DNA of 64,000 bases from Gonocerus acuteangulatus (GCA_946811695.1 OX328132.1:54013359-54077358); one strand, 5' to 3'; counted from the first letter of the stretch, positions 1 through 10,890 are shown. Notes: a model not told the origin generated them from the sequence alone. Program-made: numbers and translations.

Positions 1-569
1 AGTAGATTTTCATTCACATGTATGCCTAGTTGACTCTCACTAAAGAATGGTCACCAGAAACATGTCCCCAGCCACAGAGAAAACAGGCGCAATCTATGAG
101 TACAGTAGATTTCCATTCACATGTATGCCTAGTTGATTCTCACTAAAGAATGGTCCCCAGAAACATACCTACATCCACAGAGTAAAAAGGCGTAATCTGA
201 GAGTACAGTAGTTCTGTGTTTAGCTTCATAATTGCACTATTTCCATTTCAAAATATTACCTTAAATGATCTCATAAAGATAACATTTTCAATACGTCGTA
301 CAGCACTGAGAATATGTTGAACAAACATCTTGGACATGGACCCCAGAAACATATCTCTAGCCACAGAGAAAACAGGCGCAATCTATGAGTACAGTAGATT
401 TCCATTCACATGTATGCCTAATTGACTCTCACTAAAGAATGGTCCCCAGAAACATGTCTCCAGCCACAGAGTAAACAGCCGTAATCAAATAGTACAGCCA
501 ATTTGCATTAACATGTTTCCTTAATCTAACCTTGCTAAAGAATGGTACCAAGAAACATTTCTCCAGGTA
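1..569. repeat. 103-bp tandem repeat, about four and a half copies with one interruption
   Basis: Two full units lie at 1-103 and 104-206. After a divergent spacer, a partial unit (337-391), a full unit (392-494) and a decayed unit (495-569) follow. The shared words are CATTCACATGTATGCCTA, CTCACTAAAGAATGGT and CAGAAACAT. Copies differ at a few percent of sites and the last is clearly older. The array is probably longer, since it is cut by the window edge. No coding potential is seen. Confidence 0.9.
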
Positions 570-616
570 CGGTGTACATTCACACGTTTGCTCTAACAGT
601 CCATCACTTCCACCAG

Positions 617-664
617 CGGAGAGTTACTCAACACCAGCGGACAGTTACTCAACACCAGCGGATT
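617..664. repeat. Short 21-bp tandem repeat
   Basis: The word GTTACTCAACACCAGCGGA occurs twice head to tail, with a partial earlier copy in front (CCAGCGGAGA). The short open frames across it are a by-product of the repeat. Confidence 0.75.
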
Positions 665-669
665 ACAAT

Positions 670-1379
670 TTTTCTGCTCGTAGTATTCTATGGTTTTTTG
701 ATACATTACATAGCGGAAAGTGGATTTTATAAGGTTCTAACTTTTCTCTACTACAGTTTCGTGGATGATTTCTGAGCAAAGGCCTGGTTGGAGTGGTCTT
801 AGATGAGGACATCGATCCAACATGGGGCTGGCGGTCGTCAAGGGTAGCACGCCATGTTCTTTGGGGCTGAGGATGGGACCCTCCTTCTCCATTATCGGCG
901 GATTTACCCTATCTTAAGTCCCCCTCAAGATTCTCTGCTCCTTCTCAAACCCAAATCCTTCCCGTACTATTCATTTAATTTCCTGGCTGGCCGAAAAGAA
1001 GGCTTTCATCACTCATAGCAATGGGCAACCTGGACATTTAGTGTGTTTCTCCTCTACGTATACACAAGAGACCCCGTTTTGAAGTCGATCTGATGACGCA
1101 ATCCTTGAGTGCTGACAAAGGTCACCGGTTGTAGTACGGTTGCAATCGCACATGTAAGTCCCCACTCACGACAAAAGGCTGATTTTTCAGATGCACAGGC
1201 TATATAACAATGATGGACTTAAGACAGAAATAAAAACTGACAAAACTTACAACTAAACCTCACAAACAACTTTGACGGATTCTGCAAACACAAGCACCCC
1301 TAAATACATATTTCACGGATATATTTCAGCGACAATCTGCATCGAGTCGAGTTTCCCCATTTACATTATATCTGGCTTC
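670..1379. other. No gene seen; diverged family A tail near 1040-1135
   Basis: About 700 bases without a convincing coding frame. Around 1040-1135 the text (GATGACGCAATCC, then GACAAAGGTCACC) resembles the tail segment of family A better seen at 23.3 kb. The rest is unassigned. Confidence 0.4.
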
Positions 1380-1563
1380 ATACCCCGATTGAAGTACAAC
1401 AATGAAACCAGAATGCCCTTGACATTGTTCTCGCTCAGTAGTTGACGGCATCTCTGCATTTCACATGTCTGCCTACGTATTACTTTTTAGCTACCTGAAA
1501 AATAGAAACGAAATTCAATACTCCATTTCTCCACTTCCTTGAAGTTTATTGTAATGTTATTAC

Positions 1564-1624
<61 letters not shown>

Positions 1625-2210
1625 CCCCTGGCTTTCAACCACTAGGGTCATGACAGCCAGCGTGAGAAATATGGGTCACTCTAAAAAATTTACTGAGACA
1701 CTGCGATGGAAATATTTGAAAGATGAAAGGAGAAGATAAATGTAGAAATTAAATATTACGTTTTTTGTTTTATTAAATCAGCAGAAACTTGACAAGGGGA
1801 ACAGAAAAAGCGCAAATTTGACATATAAGAGAACACGGAACATTTCAATGGCAACATTATCAACGGAAAACAGGATGAGCTATGATTTTATGACACTTTG
1901 CAAATTTTTCAGAGGACGTGGTTGCAGGTACAAAAGGACGACGTTCAGGAGAAATGAAAATTATTAATTCCTTCAAAATTTTTGGTTATTATGAGCCCAA
2001 AACACTTTGAGGAGCTGATGGCACAATCTTCAGGCCCGAAACCTGGCATAGTATAAAGTGTACTCCTCCAACTTTCAGTTTTCAGTTTCATATGTTGTCA
2101 TGTATTTTGCTTTATTATGCCATCTTTCGAAATCAGCAGATACTTGACAAGACAAACAAAAAGGCGCAAATTTGACATACTAGAGTACTTGGGGACATAA
2201 ATAAAAGGCC
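1380..2210 (+). repeat. Dispersed repeat family E, forward copy
   Basis: This block matches, in opposite orientation, the block at about 3930-4600. Shared words include AATAGAAACGAAATTCAATA, TCTCTGCAT, a run on GCGCAAATTTGACATA and GAGGACGTGGTTGCA. It is interrupted by a 60-base poly-T and ends where the family A head begins. The pair E(+)/E(-) looks like the arms of one large element with family A between them. No coding frame is seen. Confidence 0.6.
1565..1624 (+). repeat. 60-base poly-T tract
   Basis: Uninterrupted run of T in the plus strand, followed by CCCCTGGCTTTCAACC. It could be the tail of a minus-strand retroposon inserted in family E, but the sequence beside it is too short to identify one. 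Confidence 0.9.
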
Positions 2211-3169
2211 GACTCGCAGGAACTGCGTAATCTTAGCGCGGTTCAGTTTTTATCCCTAGTGTCATTTGGGAAGATTGAAATAGAAACCGTTATTATTTTG
2301 GTTCAACCTTTCCCCCATAAAAAAAGGGCCCGTTACCAAGGGGCAGTGTACCCTTATACCTGGAATCCACCCACCACTGGTTGGCCAACCCCACTACTAC
2401 AAATAGTTATTTCAAATACCAAAACAAATATCAAAATCTTTCTAATTTTCTTGATTTCTTCTACAGTAATACTAATTATATAAATAAATGCAATTAAAAA
2501 AAACAACAACCCATTAAAATGTGAGCTAAACAACTACGAAAACCCGGTCAAAAGAACAAAACAAACACTTTTGAAGATTTAAGCACTTATTTCTTCAATT
2601 GACAATGCCTAATCAAAAATTTCTTTAGAATCTTTTTTGTAGAGAATTTAGTAAGCTTTCGAATGGTAAACTTCCGCTTCCCAAGATTTTCAACCATTTT
2701 AGAGATATTAAGGAAAATGTACAATGTTACCAAAACTTTTCATGTCTGTTAATAAAATATTTTATTCTAACCCTTCCTTAACTCCAAACGTAACCAAAAT
2801 TTCAACATATTAGTTTTGATGTAAGTTGAACATGTAGAAAATGTTACAACTGAATCCCATGATTCTAAGTACCCAAAACAAAAACGGTATTCAACAAATA
2901 TTTTTCCAATTTTCTCGAAAACGGTTAAAGCTATCGCCTTGAAAATGGTTTCATTCGTTTTCCTTGGCCAAGAAGCCTATAAAACGAGTACTTGCAAGCA
3001 TATGAAGTAAGCAGAACAATTTCTTTCGCGCGACATTCGCTCCGAAACCCATTTTCCGGTTGGCGGATTCTGCTGGTTAACGAACTTGACCTTTCAAATT
3101 AGACGAAAGATTTTTGTACCAAATTTCATCAAAATCGGACCATTAGGGGGGCCGGAAATGAGCGAACAG

Positions 3170-3179
<10 letters not shown>
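2211..3179 (+). repeat. Family A repeat, first part (split by a hairpin)
   Basis: Family A starts with a conserved head (GACTCGCAGGAACTGCG, then TCTTAGCGCGGTT). It continues through an AT-rich body with the words CTTAACTCCAAACGTAACC and TCGAAAACGGTTAAAGC, and approaches its centre with TTCATCAAAATCGG and GAACAGACAAATATA. The second part resumes at 3711 after a TA tract and a long hairpin. No protein domain is recognised. Many other copies occur in this window. Confidence 0.75.

Positions 3180-3212
<33 letters not shown>
3170..3212. repeat. (TA)n microsatellite, left flank of hairpin 1
   Basis: About 20 TA units directly before the first hairpin. The shorter tract at 3705-3730 is its counterpart on the other side. 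Confidence 0.95.
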
Positions 3213-3215
<3 letters not shown>

Positions 3216-3710
3216 TTTCGTCGCTGGGATAGTATTTTTAGATGGAACGGCATTTTTCTCCAGCGGTGGTACTCCTCCTCACTTGTTCCCGGAATATTTC
3301 GATGGATTCATCTCCATCTTCTTCAGCCAGGTACTTGTTTCTTCCTCGGTGGTAGCCAAGGGAATGACATTTTTCTCGATCTGGGCTCCTTTTCACCTCT
3401 CTAGCCACAGTATCGGCGGACGAATGGTGTTGAAGCTCCCTGGTGTAGTTGGGATTCTGTCCGTTGGTCAGCGCTGCCAACGGACAGAATCCCAACTACA
3501 CCAGGGAGCTTCAACACCATTCGTCCGCCGATACTGTGGCTAGAGAGGTGAAAAGGAGCCCAGATCGAGAAAAATGTCATTCCCTTGGCTACCACCGAGG
3601 AAGAAACAAGTACCTGGCTGAAGAAGATGGAGATGAATCCATCGAAATATTCCGGGAACAAGTGAGGAGGAGTACCACCGCTGGAGAAAAATGCCGTTCC
3701 ATCTAAAAAT
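3213..3710. mobile_element. Foldback hairpin element in a TA tract, copy 1
   Basis: Positions 3234-3467 and 3477-3710 are inverted copies (234-bp stem, 9-base loop TCAGCGCTG). Everything I compared is identical; the open frames of the two arms translate to the same residues for about 60 positions. The left side has about 20 extra bases (TTATTTTTCGTCGCTGGGAT) that the right side lacks. TA tracts flank both sides. The split family A sequence resumes beyond, so the hairpin sits inside A's own TA spacer. No transposase is present. I do not recognise the family. Confidence 0.85.
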
Positions 3711-3790
3711 ATATATATATATATATATACAAATTTGAACCACCGTTATTTTCGGTCTCTAGGGGTTCTAGGGCTGCGCGTGCGCATTAC
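3711..3790 (+). repeat. Family A repeat, second part
   Basis: After TA repeats the text CAAATTTGAACCACCGTTAT and the following CTAGGGGTTCT is the reverse complement of 23340-23400, where the same segment joins the A body across a short uninterrupted TA tract. Confidence 0.8.
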
Positions 3791-3929
3791 CTGGTTCTGT
3801 TCTTCGCCGTACACCTTTAGACCTATCATGTACACTAACGTGCTGTCGATTCTACCAACATACAAAAAACTTTACACTACAGACAAATAACGACATTTCA
3901 ACAACATTAACAAACAACTTATCATGAGA

Positions 3930-4600
3930 ACTGTAATAATATACCACTTTTAAACATCAGCAGATATTTGACAAGCCATGTTTCAATGGGCGTGGTTTCG
4001 GCTCGGAAGTTGGTGCCATGAGATCCTCAAAGTGCTTATAGCTCATAATAACAAAACATTTTGAAGGATGGAATAGCTTTCATTTCTCCTGAACATCGTC
4101 CTTTACTACTTGCAACCACGTCCTTTGAAAAAAATGGCTCTGCTGATTTCAAAGCGCCATAATATCATAGGTCAACCTGTTAAGTTTTTCGTTGATGATT
4201 CTCTTTTTTTCCGCTCTTTAGTATGTCAAATTCGCGCTTTTTCTGTTCTGTTGTCAAGTTTATGCTGATGTCGAAGGGTGGCATAATGCCTGAGCTCTGA
4301 GGATGGTGGTATGAGCTGCTGACAATGATTTCCAAAAAAAAACAAAAAACGAGACAACATAACAATAAACTTCAGGGATGATGGAGTAGATTTTATACCA
4401 TGTCAGGAAAAAATTAAAGGAATGATATTAGTTTGAGCTGTTTTATTTATACGTGGAGTATTGAATTTCGTTTCTATTTTTCAAGTAGCTCAAAATTAAT
4501 ATGTATGCAGAGATGTGAAATTTCATTACCCTGGTGATAATGGCGTCTAGCAATTGAGCGAGACCAAAGTCAATTCCAAACACTGTTTGAAGGTTTATAT
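3930..4600 (-). repeat. Dispersed repeat family E, reverse copy
   Basis: Inverted match to 1380-2210, including TATTGAATTTCGTTTCTATT, the GCGCGAATTTGACATA word on the complementary strand and TTGCAACCACGTCC. Together with the forward copy it brackets family A and the hairpin. No gene is seen in 3791-3929 or 4601-4884. Confidence 0.6.
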
Positions 4601-4884
4601 ATTCAGGTTTGACTATTGTATTTTCAATCGAGTATAATGTAAATGAGCAAACTGCATATTGTGAGTAAATCCGTTAAATATGCATGCACGAGCTTTTAGC
4701 TCCCTGAAAGAAAAGATCCAACAAATGACTAGTTCTTTACGATCTCCTTGAAAAAAGGAGATAACAAAACCCACGTTTGAGTGATAAAAGTTTAATGGGC
4801 GGTGGAAAATAGAGATGCTACGGCTTAGGCAGCCATTGAAGGGGATTCGTAAACATTTTACTTCAAACGATGACAAAAATGTCC

Positions 4885-6330
4885 GACTCGCTGGAACTGC
4901 ATCATCCTAGCGGGTTTCCTTAATATAATTTTAAAATCTTCGAATAGAAACAGTAAATATTTGGCTTTCAAACATCTTGCTATTTTTGTGGATATATTAT
5001 ATCAATAAACAAATTTTAATTTCAAAAAATGTATACGCCTAATCCGATGCAGTGTAGGTCATCATTCAATATTTTTTGTATTCAATAATCATTCAAATAA
5101 ATTTTTATTGAATAAGAATTTATTCATTGAATAAATTATTTATCCACTGATTTATTTTGTGTTCAATGAATAACAGGGTTGGCTCATTGTTTAATAAATT
5201 TTCATTGAATAAGAATTTATTCAGTTATTCGTTGAACGATTTTTATTTTGTTTAACGAATAATTAATTATTTTTCATTCTTCATTCATAATTTTTATACA
5301 TTTAAAATAATGTTTTTCTTGAAACAAGATACTCAGATTCCTTCAAAGTTCAGTAAACAATCTTACTTAAATAAATAAGTTTCATTATAAGTTTGATAAA
5401 TTTTAATGAACTTAGTCATTTCTATTAGAAAAGATTGTTACAATAAATCACATGTATTTAACAAAAAATGTCTGTCCAATAAATCAATATTATTAAAAAA
5501 AAATTCATTCCAGCAAATAACTTTCATTCAATAAATCATTGTTATTCAATAATACTAAGTTACGTTATTCATTGAATCGCTGAAAAATGAATGAAAAATT
5601 ATTCATTATTCAAAATGAAATAACAGATATATTCATTATTCTGAATGATTTTTGCCCAACACTGCTCCAATGACATCTCGAAGAAAAGTGTGCCAGTACG
5701 AAGCGAAAATTACTCACCCCGCCTCTTTTTCTCAATGAGTTAGGCACTATTATAAAAAAAAAAAAAGGGGGGGGAAAAAATTGTGGGAACAGATACACAA
5801 AACTGCTTAAAAGAACGAAACCAACACTTTCAACATTTTAAGAACTGAGATCGTAATGTCAAAAATTACAGAAGAAAACGTTTCTTGTAGGAAATATAAT
5901 AAGCTTTTGAATGGTTAATAAGCCTCCTCGTTTCCCACGTTTTCCCAACCGTATTTAATAAAATCTCAAAATTGCTCATGCCAATTCATAACTTTTTTTT
6001 TTTTTTTTTTTTCAAATACATCCTTAACTCCAAACGTAATCATAATCAGTCTAGACGAGGCCATTCTAGTGGAAGGTTCTACTCCTCAATTTGAGGCTGA
6101 ATTTATATTTTAAGTATGTTCCCCTGAAGAGGCGCCAAAATGGTGGCGTAATTTTATTGACCTTCCGCCTTATTCCCCAATTCTATATATTTGAGCCAAG
6201 GGTAATTTAATGAATAAGTAAGCATAATATACATCTTAGTTTATATGAATGTCAAACGTCTGCAAAAATTGCAAATTCCATACGTCAACCTTTGATTCGC
6301 CACTTCAAAAACCTATAAAAATTGTACCTG
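4885..6330 (+). repeat. Family A repeat, interrupted by a hAT-like MITE
   Basis: The head motif (GTCCGACTCGCTGGAACTGC) lies at 4885. The body resumes at 5665 with CTCCAATGACATCTCGAAGA, matching the A copy at 15576-15600 (TTCCAATGAAATCTCAAAGA). The TTAACTCCAAACGTAATC and TAGTTTATATGAATGTC words follow. A poly-T sits at 5994-6012 and a G-rich run near 5767. Confidence 0.7.
5050..5664. mobile_element. hAT-like MITE (615 bp) rich in ATTCATTGAATAA words
   Basis: The ends are CAGTGTAGGTCATCATTCA on the left and TGAATGATTTTTGCCCAACACTG on the right, an imperfect terminal inverted repeat (complement of the right: CAGTGTTGGGCAAAAATCA). The 8 bases outside are ATCCGATG and CTCCAATG (6 of 8 equal), as expected for an aged hAT duplication. 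The interior is made of ATTCATTGAATAA-type words in both orientations. It sits inside family A. Confidence 0.7.
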
Positions 6331-6339
6331 GCAGAAAAG

Positions 6340-7085
6340 TGAAAAACAAATAAGTTTTTTCTCGGTTTTATTTTTTGTGCACTCATAAAATCAACATTTA
6401 ATTTAATTCCCTAAGTTTTAAAACTTCAAGCAATAACAATTATTATTATATTATAATTCGATTCCCTGCAATTATCCCTTATACAAATTACCCCTTTCCA
6501 ATGGAGATTCCAGAGTTAGGGTTTTTCCTCCTTGTTAGACTTCATTTCAATTGTAATAAACTTTGCCAATGATTTAAGCATGACACTACAGAACTAGAAT
6601 ATGTGTGTGAGATTGTGAGAAGTTCATTGTTCTCACGCTTAAAGCATTTTGGAAGAATTATTTGTCGTGACGAACTATCTGGCTACATGTTCTGTCATTG
6701 TGCGCGTCACCTGTACACCATTCCTGTCCGCTCGCGGTCCCTGTCCGAGCACTTGTCGAGTGATGGACATCCTTCCCCACAAGGGAAACATCTAACCACG
6801 TCTCTTCGCCTACGTTTTCTTCTAGCTGTCTTCCAACACTAAATTTGATTCACTCACTCCCCAGTTGTGCATCACTGGGATTTATCACCGTCACTCGGGA
6901 TTAGTTCCGTACTTTAGTACATTCCGAAGCTGAGATGGCATTCTTGAAAGGGTTATGGAAAACCTTTCGTGAAATCTTTATTAATCCTAACTAGGAGGTA
7001 TAAAACATGAACCTAGAAGAAATCGACGTTTCTATTAATAATGGAAAGAAAATTACACATACACGAACACACACACACAAACACA
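6340..7085. other. No gene recognised
   Basis: AT-rich with a less repetitive patch at 6600-6990. One 79-codon open frame (6603-6842, plus) resembles no family I know and has no supporting splice or domain signal. A short CA run leads into the TA tract at 7080. Confidence 0.4.
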
Positions 7086-7089
7086 TATA

Positions 7090-7147
<58 letters not shown>

Positions 7148-7149
7148 TG
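7086..7149. repeat. (TA)n microsatellite, left flank of hairpin 2
   Basis: About 28 TA units, one of them TG, directly before the second hairpin. Confidence 0.95.
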
Positions 7150-8304
7150 ATGTTATTTTTCGTCGCTGGGATAGTATTTTTAGATGGAACGGCATTTTTC
7201 TCCAGCGGTGGTACTCCTCCTCACTTCTTCCCGGAATATTTCGATGGATTCATCTCCATCTTCTTCAGCCAGGTACTTGTTTCTTCCTCGGTGGTAGCCA
7301 AGGGAATGACATTTTTCTCGATCTGGGCGCCTTTTCACCCCTCTAGCCACAGTATCGGCGGACGAATGGTGTTGAAGATCCCTGGTGTAGTTGGAATTCT
7401 GTCCGTTGGCAGCGCTGATGGTATTGCGTCTTTTTTTTTTCCTCTCTCCTGCTTCTATTTTCCTCGCCGTAAGGTTTTATATGTTTGATGTTATTTTTCG
7501 TCGCTGGGATAGTATTTTTAGATGGAACGGCATTTTTCTCCAGCGGTGGTACTCCTCCTCACTTCTTCCCGGAATATTTCGATGGATTCATCTCCATCTT
7601 CTTCAGCCAGGTACTTGTTTCTTCCTCGGTGGTAGCCAAGGGAATGACATTTTTCTCGATCTGGGCGCCTTTTCACCCCTCTAGCCACAGTATCGGAGAG
7701 AGGAAAAAAAAAAGACGCAATACCATCAGCACTGCCAACGGACAAAATCCCAACTACACCAGGGATCTTCAACACCATTCGTCCGCCGATACTGTGGCTA
7801 GAGGGGTGAAAAGGCGCCCAGATCGAGAAAAATGTCATTCCCTTGGCTACCACCGAGGAAGAAACAAGTACCTGGCTGAAGAAGATGGAGATGAATCCAT
7901 CGAAATATTCCGGGAAGAAGTGAGGAGGAGTACCACCGCTGGAGAAAAATGCCGTTCCATCTAAAAATACTATCCCAGCGACGAAAAATAACATCAAACA
8001 TATAAAACCTTACGGCGAGGAAAATAGAAGCAGGAGAGAGGGAAAAAAAGACGGAATACCATCAGCGCTGCCAACGGACAGAATCCCAACTACACCAGGG
8101 ATCTTCAACACCATTCGTCCGCCGATACTGTGGCTAGAGGGGTGAAAAGGCGCCCAGATCGAGAAAAATGTCATTCCCTTGGCTACCACCGAGGAAGAAA
8201 CAAGTACCTGGCTGAAGAAGATGGAGATGAATCTATCGAAATATTCCGGGAAGAAGTGAGGAGGAGTACCACCGCTGGAGAAAAATGCCGTTCCATCTAA
8301 AAAT
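7150..8304. mobile_element. Foldback hairpin element in a TA tract, copy 2 (nested, about 1.15 kb)
   Basis: Order on the plus strand: forward unit (about 7150-7420), linker (7420-7495), second shorter forward unit (7496-7695), about 100 bases of loop, reverse unit (about 7790-7975), reverse linker (7976-8050), reverse unit (8051-8304). Arms pair about a centre at 7740: position 7176 faces 8304 and 7694 faces about 7788. The predicted stem is therefore about 520-560 bp. Units are almost identical to those at 3.2-3.7 kb; the linker (TTCCTCTCTCCTGCTTC, then GTAAGGTTTTATATG) is unique to this copy. TA tracts flank both sides. Open frames inside reflect the palindrome and are not called as genes. 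Confidence 0.85.
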
Positions 8305-8342
8305 ATATATATATATATGTATATATATATGTATATATATAT

Positions 8343-8391
<49 letters not shown>
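8303..8391. repeat. (TA)n microsatellite with TG/GA variants, right flank of hairpin 2
   Basis: Alternating TA with occasional TGTA and TAGA interruptions directly follows the stem end CCATCTAAAAAT. Confidence 0.95.
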
Positions 8392-8394
<3 letters not shown>

Positions 8395-8637
8395 CTTCTT
8401 TATCCTTGGGAATTGGCTCGAAATTAAACAAATGTGTTGCTCTGTAAACAAAGAAAAGACATTTAAAGTTATTATTTACAGTTTCAATCCCTATTTCTAT
8501 TATTTACATTAAAATAACTTTTAATAATTAATTTTCACAAGCCTCCTTCATTAATGGAAAAATCAAAACACTTACGTGCCAGCTGTTCTAAAATCTATTA
8601 TTCTTGTCATAAATAAAAAAGAACATTAAAATAGAAC

Positions 8638-8638
<1 letters not shown>

Positions 8639-8686
<48 letters not shown>
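8639..8686. repeat. (TA)n microsatellite
   Basis: About 23 TA units. The flanks at 8392-8638 and 8687-8870 hold no recognised feature. Confidence 0.95.
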
Positions 8687-8689
<3 letters not shown>

Positions 8690-8874
8690 GTCCCTCCTTT
8701 TCAATGTAATTTATTTACATTTTTTGTTTATTATAGCATTAAAAACAATTCTATTTATCATGTTTCGTAGGTAAAATTAATTTGGTTCTGTGCTGAAATT
8801 GCATTTAAAATGGATCTCCTAGGACACCACTTACACCATGTAATTCGATAAAGAAGAAAATGCGAATCTTCTAG

Positions 8875-9560
8875 AAATATATGGCAAAAATGTCATTAGT
8901 GAGCGAAAAGTGCAGTGATGGTTTATACGATTTCGAGCGGGAGCCCGCACGCTTGAAGACGAGCAATAGAGCTTGACGACGAACTCCTGCAGGCTACTGT
9001 AGAAGAAAATCCTGTTGTAACAGCTGAAGAGCTAGTAGAAAAACTTGGATCGACATATTCTACAGTCCACCGACATTACTTATGGGACGAACTGATACAC
9101 ACATTGTGTGATCAAAGATCAAAACTCGATTAACACATCACCTTTCACCCAAAACTTTTAAGAATTTAAGAAGAAAATTTGGCGGCTCCTATTGTGGTCG
9201 AATGAACTTTTATTGGACACCTCAACTTTCTCCAGTTCTTCTTCAGAGATCATATCTCTGGAATATCCAGGAGAAAGGGGTAATCTTTATGGCGGATTAT
9301 TTTAGGAAATTAAATTCTATATTCGTCATTTTTTTGCTAGAGCGCACCACGGAGTCACGAATTGCCAAAAACCCTCATTTTTTTACTCTTTTCTGTTAAT
9401 AATGTAGAAAGTATACCGTTGATCAAAATATTAGTCATTATAAACGTTATTATTATTAGAGGATTACATTTACTTCTTTAAGTATTTTTAAATGCCTAAA
9501 ACGTTAATATGAATGGAATAAAATACACTTTTGTTTTTTTAAGTTGTCCGAAAAGTGTAT
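8875..9560 (+). pseudogene. Mariner-like transposase remnant (N-terminal HTH)
   Basis: A plus-strand frame around 8965-9110 reads ELDDELLQATVEENPVVTAE, then ELVEKLGSTYSTVHRHYLW. This is the paired-like helix-turn-helix of mariner transposases, which binds the terminal repeats. Frameshifts and stops follow at once, and no catalytic DDE/D block can be read downstream. The segment GTTGTCCGAAAAGTG near 9543 could be part of an end, but no matching repeat was found at 8.8 kb. This is a dead, internally decayed copy. Confidence 0.65.
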
Positions 9561-9564
9561 TATC

Positions 9565-10071
9565 AATATGACCTACGCAGCATTAAAATTTAATAACAAT
9601 TTCCTAAATTACGTATCTTAGCACCAACTCCTTTGGAACTTAGAGTTTGAAGACTAAATTAATAGAAAATGTAGACACAAATACAACTATTCCTTTTATT
9701 TTTCAAAAATTAAGAGCTATCACATTAAAAAGGGATTAAAAAAAAAAGGTCATGGGCACCTTCCTTTCGTTGGGTGCCCATGACCTCCCGCGGTTGAATA
9801 CACCCTTCAGAACGATAAAAAAAAAAAAAAAAAAAAAAAAAGGTATATAATTTACTTAATAAGGAGAATCTTCTATTAATTTTTTTTTTTTGTAGTTGGA
9901 GAAATCAGGTAAAAAACAAATTGATAGGAAATACATATTAGGAACAAATATCCTCTTTTACGTAACAAATGTTTGTTACTTAGATTACAAGTGGATATTA
10001 TAAAATGAGAGTAACATAAGTAACAAAAATTAATATTAAGAATTAAAAACAAAATTCATCTACAAATGAAT
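9565..10071. other. AT-rich, no gene; includes a 14-bp-stem hairpin and poly-A
   Basis: The only structured part is a hairpin at 9747-9785 (AGGTCATGGGCACC ... GGTGCCCATGACCT, 12-base loop), preceded by an A run. Another A run lies at 9819-9841. Otherwise unassigned. Confidence 0.6.
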
Positions 10072-10735
10072 TCACTTGGATAGCCATTTAAAAAGAGATC
10101 CTGATGAACAAACTAAGAAAAAGTATACAATATTTCCTTTTAAAGCGTATGACATTTGTGCCGCAAATAATGAACTGGTGGCACTAGTTATGTTATTTTT
10201 TAGTTGCTTTCTTCCGCGGGGGATTTCAGTGTAAGCTATTTCTTTTAGCCTGCCCCACAAATAATAGTCCATTGCAGTCAGATCTGGAGATCTCGGAGAC
10301 CACTGGACAAGCATGCCTCGCTTCATGCAGTGGCCTAGGAACAGTTCTAAGGTTTCCCGAAGTTCTCTAGAAATGGTCAAAGGATCCCAATGAAACCACA
10401 TGGCGTTTCGTTGTTTTAATGGTAAGTCTTCGATAAACTGTAACAATGGATCGTAGCAGAGTGATTGGGCTAAAAATGGGGCCCAATCACTCGGCCACGA
10501 TAAATACCACACCACACGTCAACAAAGAATCTGTTCTGTGCTAGTGGTCATACCCAGTGTGGGTTCTCATAGCACCACCTTTTTTGGCCACTCGACATAA
10601 CGCAGTCTTTCCGCGTTTGCGCTTTTTTTTTCTGGGAACGGAGCAAAAACGAGATACATGCCAAAGGGATCTTTGTTTTTCATCCTGCATCGATTCCTAA
10701 AGTTTTGCCGTTTTTTGGGACACCCTGTAAAAACC
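10072..10735 (-). pseudogene. Mariner-superfamily (DUF4817-type) transposase, internally deleted
   Basis: The minus-strand frame 10515-10072 (147 codons) carries MWFHWDPLTISRELRETLEL and WSPRSPDLTAMDYYLWGRLK. In this arthropod transposase family the equivalent text is the 'WFQQDGAPAH' and 'W-P-RSPDLTPLDFFLWG' blocks of the DDE catalytic domain, which cuts and joins transposon ends. Here the D-G-A-P-A-H block is degraded (WDPLT), so the enzyme should be inactive. Upstream on the minus strand, TTTTTGGGACACCCTGTA-type text at about 10711-10733 (read on plus) looks like the terminal repeat. Only about 200 bases separate it from the C-terminal part, so the N-terminal half is deleted. No matching right end was found. 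Confidence 0.75.
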
Positions 10736-10890
10736 CCAGGTTTGTGAACGTCATCTGTCCATCTGTTAGGAAACGAGGAAGTTTCTAGTCAGCACTTCCG
10801 AATTGTGTCACCGAGTTTACGTCGTATTCAAGTTCACGTTTCCATAGGGAGAGGGGAAACACGCTAAAAGAGTAAATAGTGTACATTTTT
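10736..10890 (+). repeat. Family A tail fragment
   Basis: TTTCTAGTCAGCACTTCCGA, followed by an AGGGAGAGGGGAAACACGCTAA-like end, matches the A tail at 47255-47350 (TTTCTAGTCGGTACTTCCGA). Confidence 0.65.

Noticed and set aside
7013..7195. Tyr/Ile repeat proteins over TA tracts (also 8233-8451, 19281-19466, 22283-22489, 44583-44825)
   Set aside because: They are translations of (TA)n microsatellites.
3238..8001. Frames of 85-159 codons in the two hairpins
   Set aside because: Identical peptides appear on both strands because the DNA is palindromic. No homology is recognised and no conserved start context is present.
9747..9785. Hairpin as a terminator or microRNA precursor
   Set aside because: A 14-bp stem with a 12-base loop is too short for a microRNA precursor, and no bacterial-type gene is present.
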